DNA of 11,852 nucleotides from Pseudovibrio sp. JCM 19062 (GTDB taxonomy: Bacteria; Pseudomonadota; Alphaproteobacteria; Rhizobiales; Stappiaceae), in contig BAXV01000092.1 of NCBI GenBank assembly GCA_001310715.1, positions 1-11,852 of the forward strand, read 5' to 3'. Made by a program: the position numbers and the translations under genes. Every line of letters starts with the position of its first letter. Within the stretch, counting starts at the first letter, position 1. This document shows, one piece after another, positions 1 through 8,526 of the stretch. Under the pieces are notes generated by a model. That model did no database searches, was not told the origin of the DNA, and saw only the letters and a list, made by a program, of their open reading frames with translations.

Positions 1-695
1 CCACCGTATAGGCCCCTGCTGTGGTGTTGGCCGTGGCCGTGAGCGTGGCTTGGCCGCTGGCATTGGTGGTTGCTGTCTGGGAGACACTGTTCAAGCTTGC
101 GCCGGACGCAGGCGCGGTGAAGGTGACGGTCGCATTTTCTACCGGAGAGCCGCCACTGTCTGTGACCAGAACCACCAGATCACTGCTGAACGCTGTACCG
201 ATGGTGGTGCTTTGTGGCGTGCCCGACACCACCGCAATGGCAGCAGGAGCCGCTTGAACATCCACCGTAAATGCCTGAATGTCCGTATCGCTAACGCCGG
301 CATTATTAACCAGTGTGAAGCTAAAAGTGTTTCCTGCATCGTCTGTACCGGTAACGGCAATATTACATCCGGTATTTTTGCTACAAGTCCCGACGATAGC
401 GTTTGGAGACCCGTAGGTACCGTCTGTTGCTCCGCTACCTACAATTGTAACGCTCGTTACATTTTGCCATGAAATATTTATTTTATTACTGTTGACCGAG
501 TTTTCGATATCAAAGTCGTCCGTTGGGGAGGTTCCCGCCGAACATAACAAGGTGTCAAAGTCGAAGCTTACAAAGTTTCCATTTGTTGAAAGCGGACAAC
601 TTATTGTTGCCGCCTGCGCAGTATTGGGAACAAAAAAAACTTGAAACCAATATGAATATCAATAAAAAAAATTGGTTTATGAGTTTCAATTTCAC
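1..695 (-). CDS. Secreted Ig-like repeat surface protein, 5' part, frame broken in the signal peptide
   Basis: This is the N-terminal part of a probable secreted or surface-exposed protein; the rest lies beyond the left edge. From a GTG at 695-693 it reads MKLKLINQFFLLIFILVSSFF, a basic start plus hydrophobic core. The frame then moves by one at a run of eight T (632-639 on the given strand) and continues as VPNTAQA-ATISCPL, a good signal-peptidase site after AQA. The mature part is rich in Thr, Ser, Gly and Val, with a domain containing a Cys pair (CSKNTGC). An invasin/Big_1-like Ig domain follows, with the typical pattern SPVENATVTFTAP then TNASGQATLTATA. That domain class is usual in bacterial adhesins and autotransporters. 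Removing one T restores a single frame. The GTG start has only a weak GGGG very close upstream, so TTG at 689 is an alternative. Exact function is unknown. Confidence 0.7.
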
Positions 696-806
696 ACCCC
701 ACAGTAAAATATGACGAAAAACACCAATTTCTATGGATGTTTACTGAGAAGAAATCTCCATGCATAGTTGACAATCCATCACCTGCCGGATTTATCGAAG
801 ATATAC

Positions 807-1256
807 TTAGACTGTTCTATGCCAAAAAAATATTTTTCTACGCGTTATATTAATGACTTTGAAATGATTTTGGTATTGACAGAAATAGGGACACATCCAA
901 TTTTCATCTCTGTCGAAAATAGGGGGCTGTTTGCTTAGGCAGGCGAAAACCTTTTGCAAATGTCTCGAATCCGTTTGCGCAGCAGCTTGATTTAAGGGCC
1001 ACGGCTGATCGTAATACGCTTGCCCCTCTTTGCCGCGTAACCCGGCAAGCGGAATGCGGATCTCGTCTTCAGTGGAATAGCGCCAGCGGGTCTCGCCCAG
1101 ATATCTTTGACCCTGCGTTCTGCCGCAACGCTCGCAATCTTTGTATTCTGTCCCATTTCTCACTCCCATCGTAGTGAACATGGGCCAAAACACTCCCTTA
1201 TTTAGTTCAATCGATCTGGCCATAACGCGTCGATGACAAACAAAGCGGCCAGACAC
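807..1256 (-). CDS. Doubtful ORF of unknown function with a CxxC pair
   Basis: An open frame of 149 codons that I do not recognise. The middle part (about residues 30-75) looks the most protein-like, with CERCG forming one CxxC pair and charged, aromatic sequence after it, so a small zinc-binding fold or a decayed mobile-element gene is conceivable. The last 25 or so residues come from AT-rich DNA and look like chance reading. The start given is arbitrary; internal ATGs at about 1221, 1182 and 1173 are equally possible. No signal peptide or membrane segment is seen, and no clear Shine-Dalgarno marks any one start. It may be a remnant or non-coding. Confidence 0.2.
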   Translation of the reverse strand: MSGRFVCHRRVMARSIELNKGVFWPMFTTMGVRNGTEYKDCERCGRTQGQRYLGETRWRYSTEDEIRIPLAGLRGKEGQAYYDQPWPLNQAAAQTDSRHLQKVFACLSKQPPIFDRDENWMCPYFCQYQNHFKVINITRRKIFFWHRTV

Positions 1257-1265
1257 TCCCTTATT
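1190..1265. repeat. 13-nt direct repeat pair ACACTCCCTTATT
   Basis: ACACTCCCTTATT occurs at 1190-1202 and again at 1253-1265, 63 bases apart. Each copy is preceded by GGCCA with one or two intervening bases. It overlaps the start region of the doubtful minus-strand ORF. It could be a small duplication, a regulator site or a remnant of an insertion; nothing else supports any of these. Confidence 0.4.
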
Positions 1266-1666
1266 AAAAAGCTAAATCTGCCAACTTCATATGATGACGC
1301 GCATCTGAAATTGAAAGACACGCGGACAGTGAAGCGGGTACAGCTGTGGTGATAATGCGTGAGTGAGGCCGGCTATTTTATACCACGGTATTCCCCACTT
1401 CTTATCGTTTTCGTCTGCCCCAACACTGCACTAATCAGAGCATTGCTTAAACGATAATTTCCTAAAATCAGCCCTAATAGAAAGTAGCAAGAGCTCTATT
1501 GTCAAACTCAATCAGTTAGTGAGTGGGGGACCATTGATGTACTATTTATGAAGCAAAAACATAATAATATCATTTATTTAACTAAATTTCTTTTTCGATG
1601 ATAGCGTCTTTTGAACGAAGGATGGGCATGATCAACCTCCTACGCATAATGGAGGAGGCATTTTCA
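1257..1666. other. Non-coding leader region upstream of the ABC importer operon
   Basis: About 400 bases with no convincing gene. The right part (about 1490-1600) is AT-rich and probably holds the importer promoter, but I cannot find a -35/-10 pair with good spacing: TTGTCA at 1499-1504 lacks a matching -10. An in-frame extension of the first importer gene begins at ATG 1598. It is rejected as the start because the strong Shine-Dalgarno and signal peptide both point to 1667. Confidence 0.5.
1636..1658 (+). promoter_or_regulatory. Strong Shine-Dalgarno with an adjacent complementary CCTCC
   Basis: GGAGGAGG at 1651-1658 lies eight bases before ATG 1667 and fixes that start. CCTCC at 1636-1640 can pair with GGAGG at 1651-1655 across a ten-base loop (or with 1654-1658), which would hide the ribosome site. 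The pairing is five G/C-rich base pairs, seen directly. A regulatory role is inference. Confidence 0.45.
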
Positions 1667-2982
1667 ATGAGGAAACTACTGGGCCTGACGGTACTGGGGC
1701 TTCTGATGTCTGTCAGTATAGTGAATGCTGCAGAGAAGGTGGTCGTGGTGACAACCTTTCCCAAGGAGATGACCGACGCGTTTGCAGCCGCTTTTGCGGT
1801 ATCCAATCAGGACTATGAACTGGAGGTCCTGAACAAGGGCACCTCCGCTGCGGTTCAATTCATTCAGGAAACAGCAGGAAACAATACCACCGATCTAATG
1901 TGGGTGTCAGCTCCGGACGCCTTTGAAGTCCTTATGGCCAACGGTCTACTGGAGAGCGTCGATATCAACACGGAAGGCATCCCGGATAAAATCGGTACCT
2001 ATCCGATAAACGGTCCGGACGGCTACTATTATGGTTTTGCAGCGTCGGGCTACGGCATCATGTGGAACACGCGCTACCTGGAGGCCAACAATCTGGAACC
2101 TGCAAGAGAGTGGACGGATCTGGCCAAACCAGAGTATTACGGCCATGTGGGTATGTCGTCTCCATCCCGCTCTGGCACGACGCACCTCACTGTTGAAACG
2201 CTTCTGCAGGGTGCAGGCTGGGACAAGGTTGGGCCGATTGGAAGTGGATCGCAGGCAACATGAACACCGTGACCGAACGTAGTTTTGGCGTGCCTGACGG
2301 CGTCAACTCGGGCAATATTGGCCTTGGAGTTGTTATTGATTTCTTTGCCTTTACATCACGCGCCTCTGGTTTTCCGATTGATTTCGCCTATCCCTCTGTC
2401 ACAGCGGTAGTTCCGGCAAATATCGGCGTTCTGAAGAATGCTCCAAATCCGGAAGGCGCAAAGGCGTTCATCGAATTTCTTCTCTCTCCGGAGGGGCAGC
2501 AGGTGCTGTTCGATCCGGCTATTATGCGCTTACCAGTTAATCCTGCGGCTTATGCTAATGCACCGGACGGTATTCCCAACCCCTTCGAGGGTGACGAAGT
2601 TAAGGCGTCAGTCAATTTCGACGCTGACCGATCCAAGCAGCGCTATAACGTGGTCAACTCGCTATTTGATGTCATGATTACTTACCGGCTGAATGAGCTG
2701 CGTGAAGCTGTTCGGGCTGTACAACTGGCAGAAATCACTCATGCCGACACGGATAACGCGGAAGCCAAAGCTCTGATTGCTGAAGCACGGGCGCTGATTG
2801 AGGCAACACCTGTCTCCGAGGAAGAAAGTCTCTCTCCCGCGTTTGCTGCTATTTTCCAGCAGAGTACGGAAGGCGAAGTTGTTGAGGGCCGTCAGGCGGA
2901 GCTTGAACGGCAGTGGGATGCGATGGTGGTTGAGAACTACGCGGAAGCTAAGTCACTTGCCCAAAAAGCCGCCAGCCTCTAA
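1667..2982 (+). CDS. ABC transporter periplasmic substrate-binding protein (COG1840/AfuA type), frame broken once
   Basis: Captures a solute in the periplasm for the permease and ATPase encoded next. After restoring one base it is 438 residues. Residues 1-21 are a signal peptide (RKLL then a hydrophobic core, cleavage near VNA-AEK). The family pattern follows: EVLNKGTSAAVQFIQE, DLMWVSAPDAFEVL, YYYGFAASGYGIMWNTRYL, RSFGVPDGVNSG, YPSVTAVVPANI and FIEFLLSPEGQQVLF. A G appears missing near 2227: reading GACAAGGGTTGG there joins the two frames (DKGWADWKWIAGNMN). The C-terminus, from about residue 300, adds over 100 residues of acidic, Ala/Glu-rich, probably helical sequence, making it longer than the roughly 340-residue iron-binding members. 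I do not see an FbpA-like tyrosine pair in its usual context, so I do not assign ferric iron. Substrates in this family include Fe3+, sugar phosphates and phosphonates. Confidence 0.88.
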
Positions 2983-3008
2983 GGGCCCTTACAAGCCCAT
3001 GACAAAGT

Positions 3009-3041
3009 TGCCGCACCGCTTGATATTATGCTGGTGCGGCA
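3009..3041 (+). terminator. Intercistronic hairpin (attenuator or mRNA-stability stem)
   Basis: A perfect nine-base-pair inverted repeat, TGCCGCACC at 3009-3017 and GGTGCGGCA at 3033-3041, with a 15-base loop, between the binding-protein and permease genes. It is followed by CTTATTTTC, not a full U-tract, so it is more likely a partial terminator or 3'-end protector than a complete stop. Such stems are common after binding-protein genes, which are needed in excess over the membrane parts. Confidence 0.6.
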
Positions 3042-3059
3042 CTTATTTTCTGGAGGCCC

Positions 3060-4803
3060 ATGCCAATGACAACGAATAGTGTAGCACCTGCACCAATGAG
3101 GCAGTGGCGCATATTCTCCGGGCTGTCCGGTACTGCACTCGTGGGTGTTGCAGTCACCATCTTCCTATTAGCGTTTCTCATTCTTCCCGTCCTAAAGGTG
3201 ACATATGTTGCGTTTCAGGACCCCGGCACCGGAGCCTGACACTTCATAATTTCGGTGATTTTTTTTCCGGTCATCGCTGTTCCGCAGTTCCTTTGTGAAC
3301 TCCTTCTACGTCTCGGCGATGTCCGTGGTGGTGGCAACGGTGATTGCACTGCCGCTGGCCTATATCACCACCCGTTTCAATTTTGGCGGCAGCGCTTTGA
3401 TCCAGAGTATCGGCTTCATCCCACTTATCATGCCGCCCTTCGTTGGTGCCATCGCGATGCAGCTTCTCTTTGGCCGCAACGGAACAGTCAACCTGCTGCT
3501 GTCACAATATCTGGGTTTTAAGATCCCTTTCATGGAGGGGTTGAACGGCGTCATCTTCGTACAGTCGCTGCATTATTTTCCGTTCATCCTGATCAACCTG
3601 TCAGCCTCACTGCGCAACATCGACAGGGCCATGGAGGAATCGGCACAAAACCTTGGCTGCACTGGTTTCCGCCTGTTCCGTAGGATTGTGTTCCCACTTG
3701 CTATGCCCGGCTATATCGCCGGTGCCGCTCTTGTGTTCATCAAAGTCTTCGACGACCTTGGAACACCACTACTTCTAAACGTGAACAATATGCTGGCACC
3801 GCAGGCCTTTTTGCGTATTTCCTCCATCGGGATCAATGATCCGATGGGTTACGTCATATCCTTCATTCTTGTTGCCTTCTCGGTCTTTTCGCTCTGGGCA
3901 TCTTTTCTTTTCATGCGAGGCAAGGACTATTCCACCGTGCAAAAAGGCGATGCCGGCCTGACACGACGCGACTTGTCGCGCGGCGAGAAAGTCGTTGCCT
4001 ATGGGGTTATCATCTTCATCTTGTTGCTCGTCTTGTCGCCGCATGTCGGTTTAGCACTGCTTGCGTTTGGGACGATCTGGTCGTTTAGTCCTTTGCCGGA
4101 CGGTTACACACTTGCCAACTTCGCAACCGTGTTCGAGCAATCCTTGCAGTACGTGACCAACACGCTGATCTATGCAGGTCTTGCTGCAGGCTTCGACATC
4201 ATTTTGGGAACGGCGATCGCGTACATCGTTTTGCGAACTGGCATCAAGGGGCGCAAGCTGCTCGACTACATGGCCACGGCTGCACTCGCGGTTCCCGGCG
4301 TTGTGCTCGGCATAGGTTATCTCCGCCTGTTTCACAGCCTGGACGTTCCGGTGGTTGGCAAACCGCTGGCCTCCTGGTGGGTGATCATAGTCATTGCGCT
4401 GTCGGTGCGCCGCCTGCCCTATGCACTTCGGGCGTGTATGGCAGCGCTTCAGCAGGTCAGCCTGTCGCTTGAAGAAGCCGCCGAAAACCTCGGGGCCTCC
4501 AAAAACCGTTCCATCCGTAGGATCGTTGTTCCGCTTATGGCGGGAGGCATCCTTGCTGGCTTTGTCACCAGCTTTGCAACGGCGGCAGTTGAGCTGTCAG
4601 CAACAATCATGCTGGTTTCTACCAATGATGACGCTCCGCTCTCCTACGGAATCTATCTTTATATGCAAAGTCCGTCTGGCCGGGGTGCCGGTGCGGCGCT
4701 CGGTATCCTCGCTGTTGTGATCGTTGGCCTTGGTACATACCTGTCGAACCGCATCATCGAGAAGGACCATGCTCGCAAGGCCGAAGTCGACCTGCCCCAG
4801 TGA
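3060..4803 (+). CDS. ABC transporter permease, fused two-domain FbpB/ThiP type (COG1178), frame broken twice
   Basis: Forms the inner-membrane channel of the importer. GGAGG at 3052-3056 precedes ATG 3060; ATG 3066 is an in-frame alternative. With both breaks repaired it is 581 residues. It has two BPD_transp_1 halves, each with the EAA loop that docks the ATPase: EESAQNLGCTGFRLFRRIV near residue 193 and EEAAENLGASKNRSIRRIV near 472. Having both halves in one chain means a single permease gene suffices. The first break is near 3235, where one C appears missing (GTGALTLHNFGDFF is expected). The second is at eight T, 3259-3266, where one T appears missing, giving FRSSLFRSSFVNSFYV as the join. 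From 3295 to the stop the frame is intact with many hydrophobic segments and no motif loss. Confidence 0.9.
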
Positions 4804-4829
4804 GTGTTTAAGTTCGAGGACCATGTATA

Positions 4830-5887
4830 ATGAGCAGAAAAGCAGTCGAAATCCAGATTGAGGATCTACATGTTTCCTTCGGTTCCACCAAGGTCCTTCG
4901 TGGCGTCAACATGGTGATCGAGCCAGGCGAATTCTACGCCTTCCTTGGTCCGTCAGGCTCAGGAAAATCAACCCTTTTGCGCGCCATCGCGGGTTTTGGG
5001 CCGACCCCTGTGGGACGGATTCTCATTGATGGGCGCGACATCACCAAACTTTCACCGTGGAAACGTAATGTCGGCATGGTGTTCCAGTCCTACGCAATAT
5101 GGCCGCATATGTCGGTAAAGGCTAATGTCGCCTTCGGCCTTGAGGAGCGGAAATTACCGCGCAAAGAGATCAACACTCGGTTGGTGCTGCTCTTGAGCTA
5201 GTTGGTTTGCTGCAGTTTGCGGACCGCATGCCCTCACAACTTTCGGGTGGTCAGCAGCAGCGTGTCGCGCTTGCACGCACCATCATTATCGAACCGGATG
5301 TTCTGCTGCTGGATGAGCCTCTTTCAAATCTCGACGCCAGCCTGCGCGTCCAAATGCGTCGGGAATTGCTCTCTCTCCAGCGAAAACTTGGCCTGACGAC
5401 GATCTTCGTTACCCATGATCAGGAAGAGGCGAATACAACCGCTGACAGGATGGCGGTGCTGGACGGCGGCATCATCCAGCAGATGGGCACTCCGCAGGAA
5501 CTTTACGATAAGCCAGCCAACCGGTTTGTGGCGAAGTTTCTAGGAACCGCAAATATCATCGAAGGTACTCTTCATCGTGGCGAGAACGGAGATACCTTCC
5601 GGATTAATTCCGGCGAAGTACTTAGCTTGAATAGCAATGGATCGGTTGGGACCACCCTGATCCTGCGTCCGCAAAACATCGAGATCGTAAAGGGTTGCGA
5701 CGGGGCTGATCTGATCACCGGCAAAGTCAAACATCGCGAGTTTCTGGGTAGCCAGACCCGCTACCTCGTGGAAGCGGCTGGAAATGAACTCATTATCGAC
5801 CAAAAGCATGTTGGCGGTGTTGATTGGTACGAACCGGGGATGGAGGTCAGCATAAGAATTAACACCCAGAATGCCGTGTTGCTTTGA
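4830..5887 (+). CDS. ABC transporter ATP-binding protein, PotA/FbpC type (COG3842), frame broken once
   Basis: Hydrolyses ATP on the cytoplasmic face to drive the importer. The reconstructed length of 352 residues is normal for the family. Motifs in order: Walker A GPSGSGKST (about 40-48), Q-loop FQSYAIWP, signature LSGGQQQR (about 138-145), Walker B VLLLDEPLSNLDA (about 157-170), and H-loop VTHDQEEA (from about 193). A C-terminal TOBE-like regulatory region runs from about 240, including LRPQNIEI. One base is missing near 5178-5180 in the run CGG; inserting it joins EINTR to VGAALELVGLLQFADRMPSQ. As written, the first fragment stops at 5201 and would lack the signature and Walker B. The start ATG at 4830 has GAGGA at 4816-4820, slightly far upstream. 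It lies 26 bases after the permease stop in the same operon. Confidence 0.92.
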
Positions 5888-5954
5888 CTTGGTAGCCCCT
5901 TTACTGGGAAGCATCGACACAAATATCTATAGTAAAATCTAAGCATGTAAGTTA

Positions 5955-5978
5955 TCACAGCCCGATAATAGTCTGTGA
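5955..5978. promoter_or_regulatory. Inverted repeat TCACAG-N12-CTGTGA, candidate operator
   Basis: TCACAG at 5955-5960 and CTGTGA at 5973-5978 are exact inverted copies with a 12-base spacer. They sit in the 170-base gap between the importer operon and the acyl-transfer operon, about 80 bases before its first start codon. Position and symmetry fit a dimeric regulator site, but no regulator gene is in the window. I found no convincing -35/-10 pair in this gap and no strong terminator for the importer operon. Confidence 0.35.
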
Positions 5979-6057
5979 ACTATCATTTCTACATAATTGT
6001 ATTTTCCTTAACTGAAGTTAGCATTGTAAGTGTCCTAAAGAAAACAGGATACTACTT

Positions 6058-6708
6058 ATGATTTTAGTTGGAATCCGGTCTCCTATTGTTGTTGAATATG
6101 AAGAAACGCTGCGGCGCCTTGGTCGACCGCTTACATCCGCTATTTCTGTAAACGGCACCCCAAGACTATTGGATACGTCAAAGATTATCTCTCTTGACGA
6201 TTTTGAGAGAAACTCAACTTTGTCATCGTTCTTGTCCTGCGCTTTCACCCCCTCGCGGCGCAAGCAACTTGTTGAAATTGGGCGGAGTCTGGGCCTGTTG
6301 CTCGCACCTGCACTTATTGATCCAACAGCAATAGTTGCTCGCTCTGTGCGTATCGACAACGGCACTTTCGTGAATGCTGGCGCTGTTATTGGTGCCGCTT
6401 CGGTGATTGGTGAAGGTGTTCTAATCAACCGGGCCGTCTCTTTAGGCCATCACACCGTACTGGGAGATTTTACCAGTATTGGCCCTGGCGCCACGCTTGC
6501 AGGCAACATTCACGTAGGGGATGGTGCCATGATTGGCGTCGGCTCAACAATCCTTCCGGATATTCGAATTGGTGCAGGGGCTATCGTCGCCGCGGGGTCA
6601 TTAGTGAGGAAGCACGTTCCAGACGGGGTCTTTGTCGCTGGCAATCCAGCTAAGGAGCGTGAATTTAACCCTTCCAACTCTTCACTGCATGTAGACGACG
6701 GAGAATAA
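6058..6708 (+). CDS. NeuD/PglD-like left-handed beta-helix acyltransferase
   Basis: Probable cytoplasmic O- or N-acyltransferase using an acyl-CoA, of 216 residues and intact. The C-terminal part, about 88-205, is a hexapeptide-repeat beta-helix: IDPTAIVARSVRIDNGTFVNAGAVIGAASVI and so on, ending IVAAGSLVRKHVPDGVFVAGNPAK as in NeuD/PglD enzymes. His131-His132 in SLGHHTVLGDF occupies the place of the catalytic His of PglD (sequence style NxxxxxHxxxIGDF). The N-terminal 85 residues differ from the usual family start, as no clear GxGG nucleotide-sugar loop is seen, so a different donor or acceptor is possible. AGGA lies 12-15 bases upstream of ATG 6058. It is the first gene of the operon, one base ahead of the adenylation gene, so it may modify the cargo or acceptor of that pathway. 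The substrate is unknown. Confidence 0.78.
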   Translation: MILVGIRSPIVVEYEETLRRLGRPLTSAISVNGTPRLLDTSKIISLDDFERNSTLSSFLSCAFTPSRRKQLVEIGRSLGLLLAPALIDPTAIVARSVRIDNGTFVNAGAVIGAASVIGEGVLINRAVSLGHHTVLGDFTSIGPGATLAGNIHVGDGAMIGVGSTILPDIRIGAGAIVAAGSLVRKHVPDGVFVAGNPAKEREFNPSNSSLHVDDGE

Positions 6709-6709
6709 G

Positions 6710-8526
6710 ATGTCGCTTAGCCTATTATGGCAACGCATCTGTGCGGTGCCTGGTAACGAATTTCTTGTTACACCAACGCAACGGATTACCTACAACCAAC
6801 TCAGAGATAGCATCACACACTTGGTCAGCTTGTTCGATCAGCAAGGTGTTAAAGCGGGAGATCGCGTGTTGATTTCTACCAGCAATGAGGCTGCGGCGGC
6901 AACCTCGTTTTTGGCCGCGCTGCTGGATGGGCTGATCCCCGTAATGCTTGCTCCAGACACCCCCGAGTTCAGCCCGTAGCATCGCGGAAAGCACATCATC
7001 TGCAATGTACATCACAGATGAACATCGCAAAGACGAGAGTTGGTTGATTGGAGATAAGGCGGTTTTAGTTGGAGCAACACAGTCTTCCCAGCAAGATAGC
7101 CGGCGAAAGTTTTCCTTTTTTTTCGCAAAAATAAAGATACTTCGTATCTCGGCTTCGAACTTCCAAAAGAGCACCGACTGCCATATCTGCCCACAAATAT
7201 GGATGAACTGGCCTATATTCTTTTCACATCCGGCACCACATCTGATCCTGTGGGGGTGACGATTACGCGCCAGAATATGTTCGCCAATCTGGAAACAATT
7301 TCTCGGCTTTTTGCATATACGCCGGAGTCTCGCATTTTCAATGATATGATTTTGTCGCATGGAGACGGACTAGTTCAAGGACTATTGCTGGCTCCATATA
7401 ACAGTTGTGCTCTGATCCGTTCTGGTGGTTTCACCGTGCCTACCATTGAGAATTGGCTCAATAGAGTGCGTCAGGAGCGAGCCACTCATGTGATCACCGT
7501 GCCCACCATATGGAGCATGATTGCCCAATTTGCCCAACATGACGACTACTTTGATGCGCCAGAATGTTCCCACCTCATGTCTGTCTCCGCACGCTTGGCG
7601 CCTGACTTGTGGTCGCAGCTGGAGCGCCGTTTCTCGAAAGCGATATATAACCAGTATGGATTGACTGAGACGACAGCAAGCGCCCTTTATGCAGGCCCCC
7701 ACCGGAAATGGGCGACAAAGACAGCGTTGGGCGACCCGTCGATTGCGAAGCCCGTTTAAGACCGGTCAACCCTGAAGACCCCGAGGTTGGCGAACTGGAG
7801 TTGAAAGGAACCAATGTATTTGCAGGATACTGGAACAACTCGGAGCGGACCAACAAAACACTCAGCGACGATGGTTGGATGCGTACGGGCGATCTTGCAC
7901 GACAGTTACCCTCAGGATCTTACGAGGTCCTTGGCCGCATAAAAACAGTCATCATGACCGGGGGCTTTCTCATCCGGCCCGATGAGATTGATGAAGCGAT
8001 GATGCGCCATGAGAGTGTCGTTGAATCCACAACGGTTGCTTTGCCGGATGATGCATTTGGTGAAATCCCGGCAACTGCTGTTGTTCTGAGCGCCCCCCTG
8101 CCGGAAGTTGAACTTGCTGATCATGCACGCCGACACCTTGAGGCATTAAAAGTGCCAAAGCACATCGTGACTGTCGATCATATTCCCCGTGGCAACGTGG
8201 GTAAAGCCCAAGTCAACTCTGTGCGCGAGATGATTTTGAAGGCTTTATCCTCCCAAACCTCAAAGGCAACAGCCCAAACAGAAACTGCTGCGCGGATTAT
8301 CGAGCTTGCAGCAAATACCTTCCGGACCTCACCTTCTGAGTTGACCCCGCAATCAACCCAGGAAACCGTCCGCGGGTGGGACAGTTTCTCTCATGTGGTC
8401 TTCATCATGTCTCTTGAAGACGCCTTTGGCATCAAGGTTCCAGTCGCAAAGGCGGCAGCTATGCGAAGCATCGCGGAGGTGGCAGCCTTCATTGAAGGAC
8501 AGGTAGCATGCGAGCCAGTCAACTAG
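6710..8526 (+). CDS. Adenylation enzyme fused to an acyl carrier domain (DltA-DltC-like), frame broken three times
   Basis: Predicted to adenylate a carboxylic acid and load it on its own phosphopantetheine arm. The reconstructed length is 605 residues. Adenylation motifs: A3 YILFTSGTTSDPVGV (about 169-183), A5 NQYGLTETTA (about 314-323), A7 TGDLAR (about 392), A8 GRIKTVIMTGGFLIRPDEID (about 409), and the A10 lysine in GNVGKAQV (about 497). The carrier domain, about 525-600, has GWDSFSHV with the likely pantetheinylated Ser near 558. In A3 the usual Lys of PKG is Val. Breaks: an extra C in 6960-6964, a missing base at T8 7116-7123 or A5 7127-7131, and a missing C in 7696-7700. GGAG at 6700-6703 sets the start. 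It overlaps the next gene by 19 bases. The substrate cannot be predicted; D-alanine, another amino acid or a hydroxy acid are all possible. Confidence 0.85.

Noticed and set aside
523..714. Forward-strand ORF over the Ig-repeat gene start
   Set aside because: It runs antisense through the signal peptide region, shows no family features, and covers AT-rich leader DNA; it is a shadow frame.
1667..2982. Ferric iron importer (fbpABC/afuABC) as a firm assignment
   Set aside because: The family matches, but I see no iron-ligand tyrosine pair in context and no Fur or Irr site in the leader. The protein is also much longer than the known iron-binding members.
6725..7360. 211-codon minus-strand ORF opposite the adenylation gene
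   Set aside because: It lies opposite conserved adenylation-domain sequence, including part of A3, and has no recognisable features; it is open only by chance.
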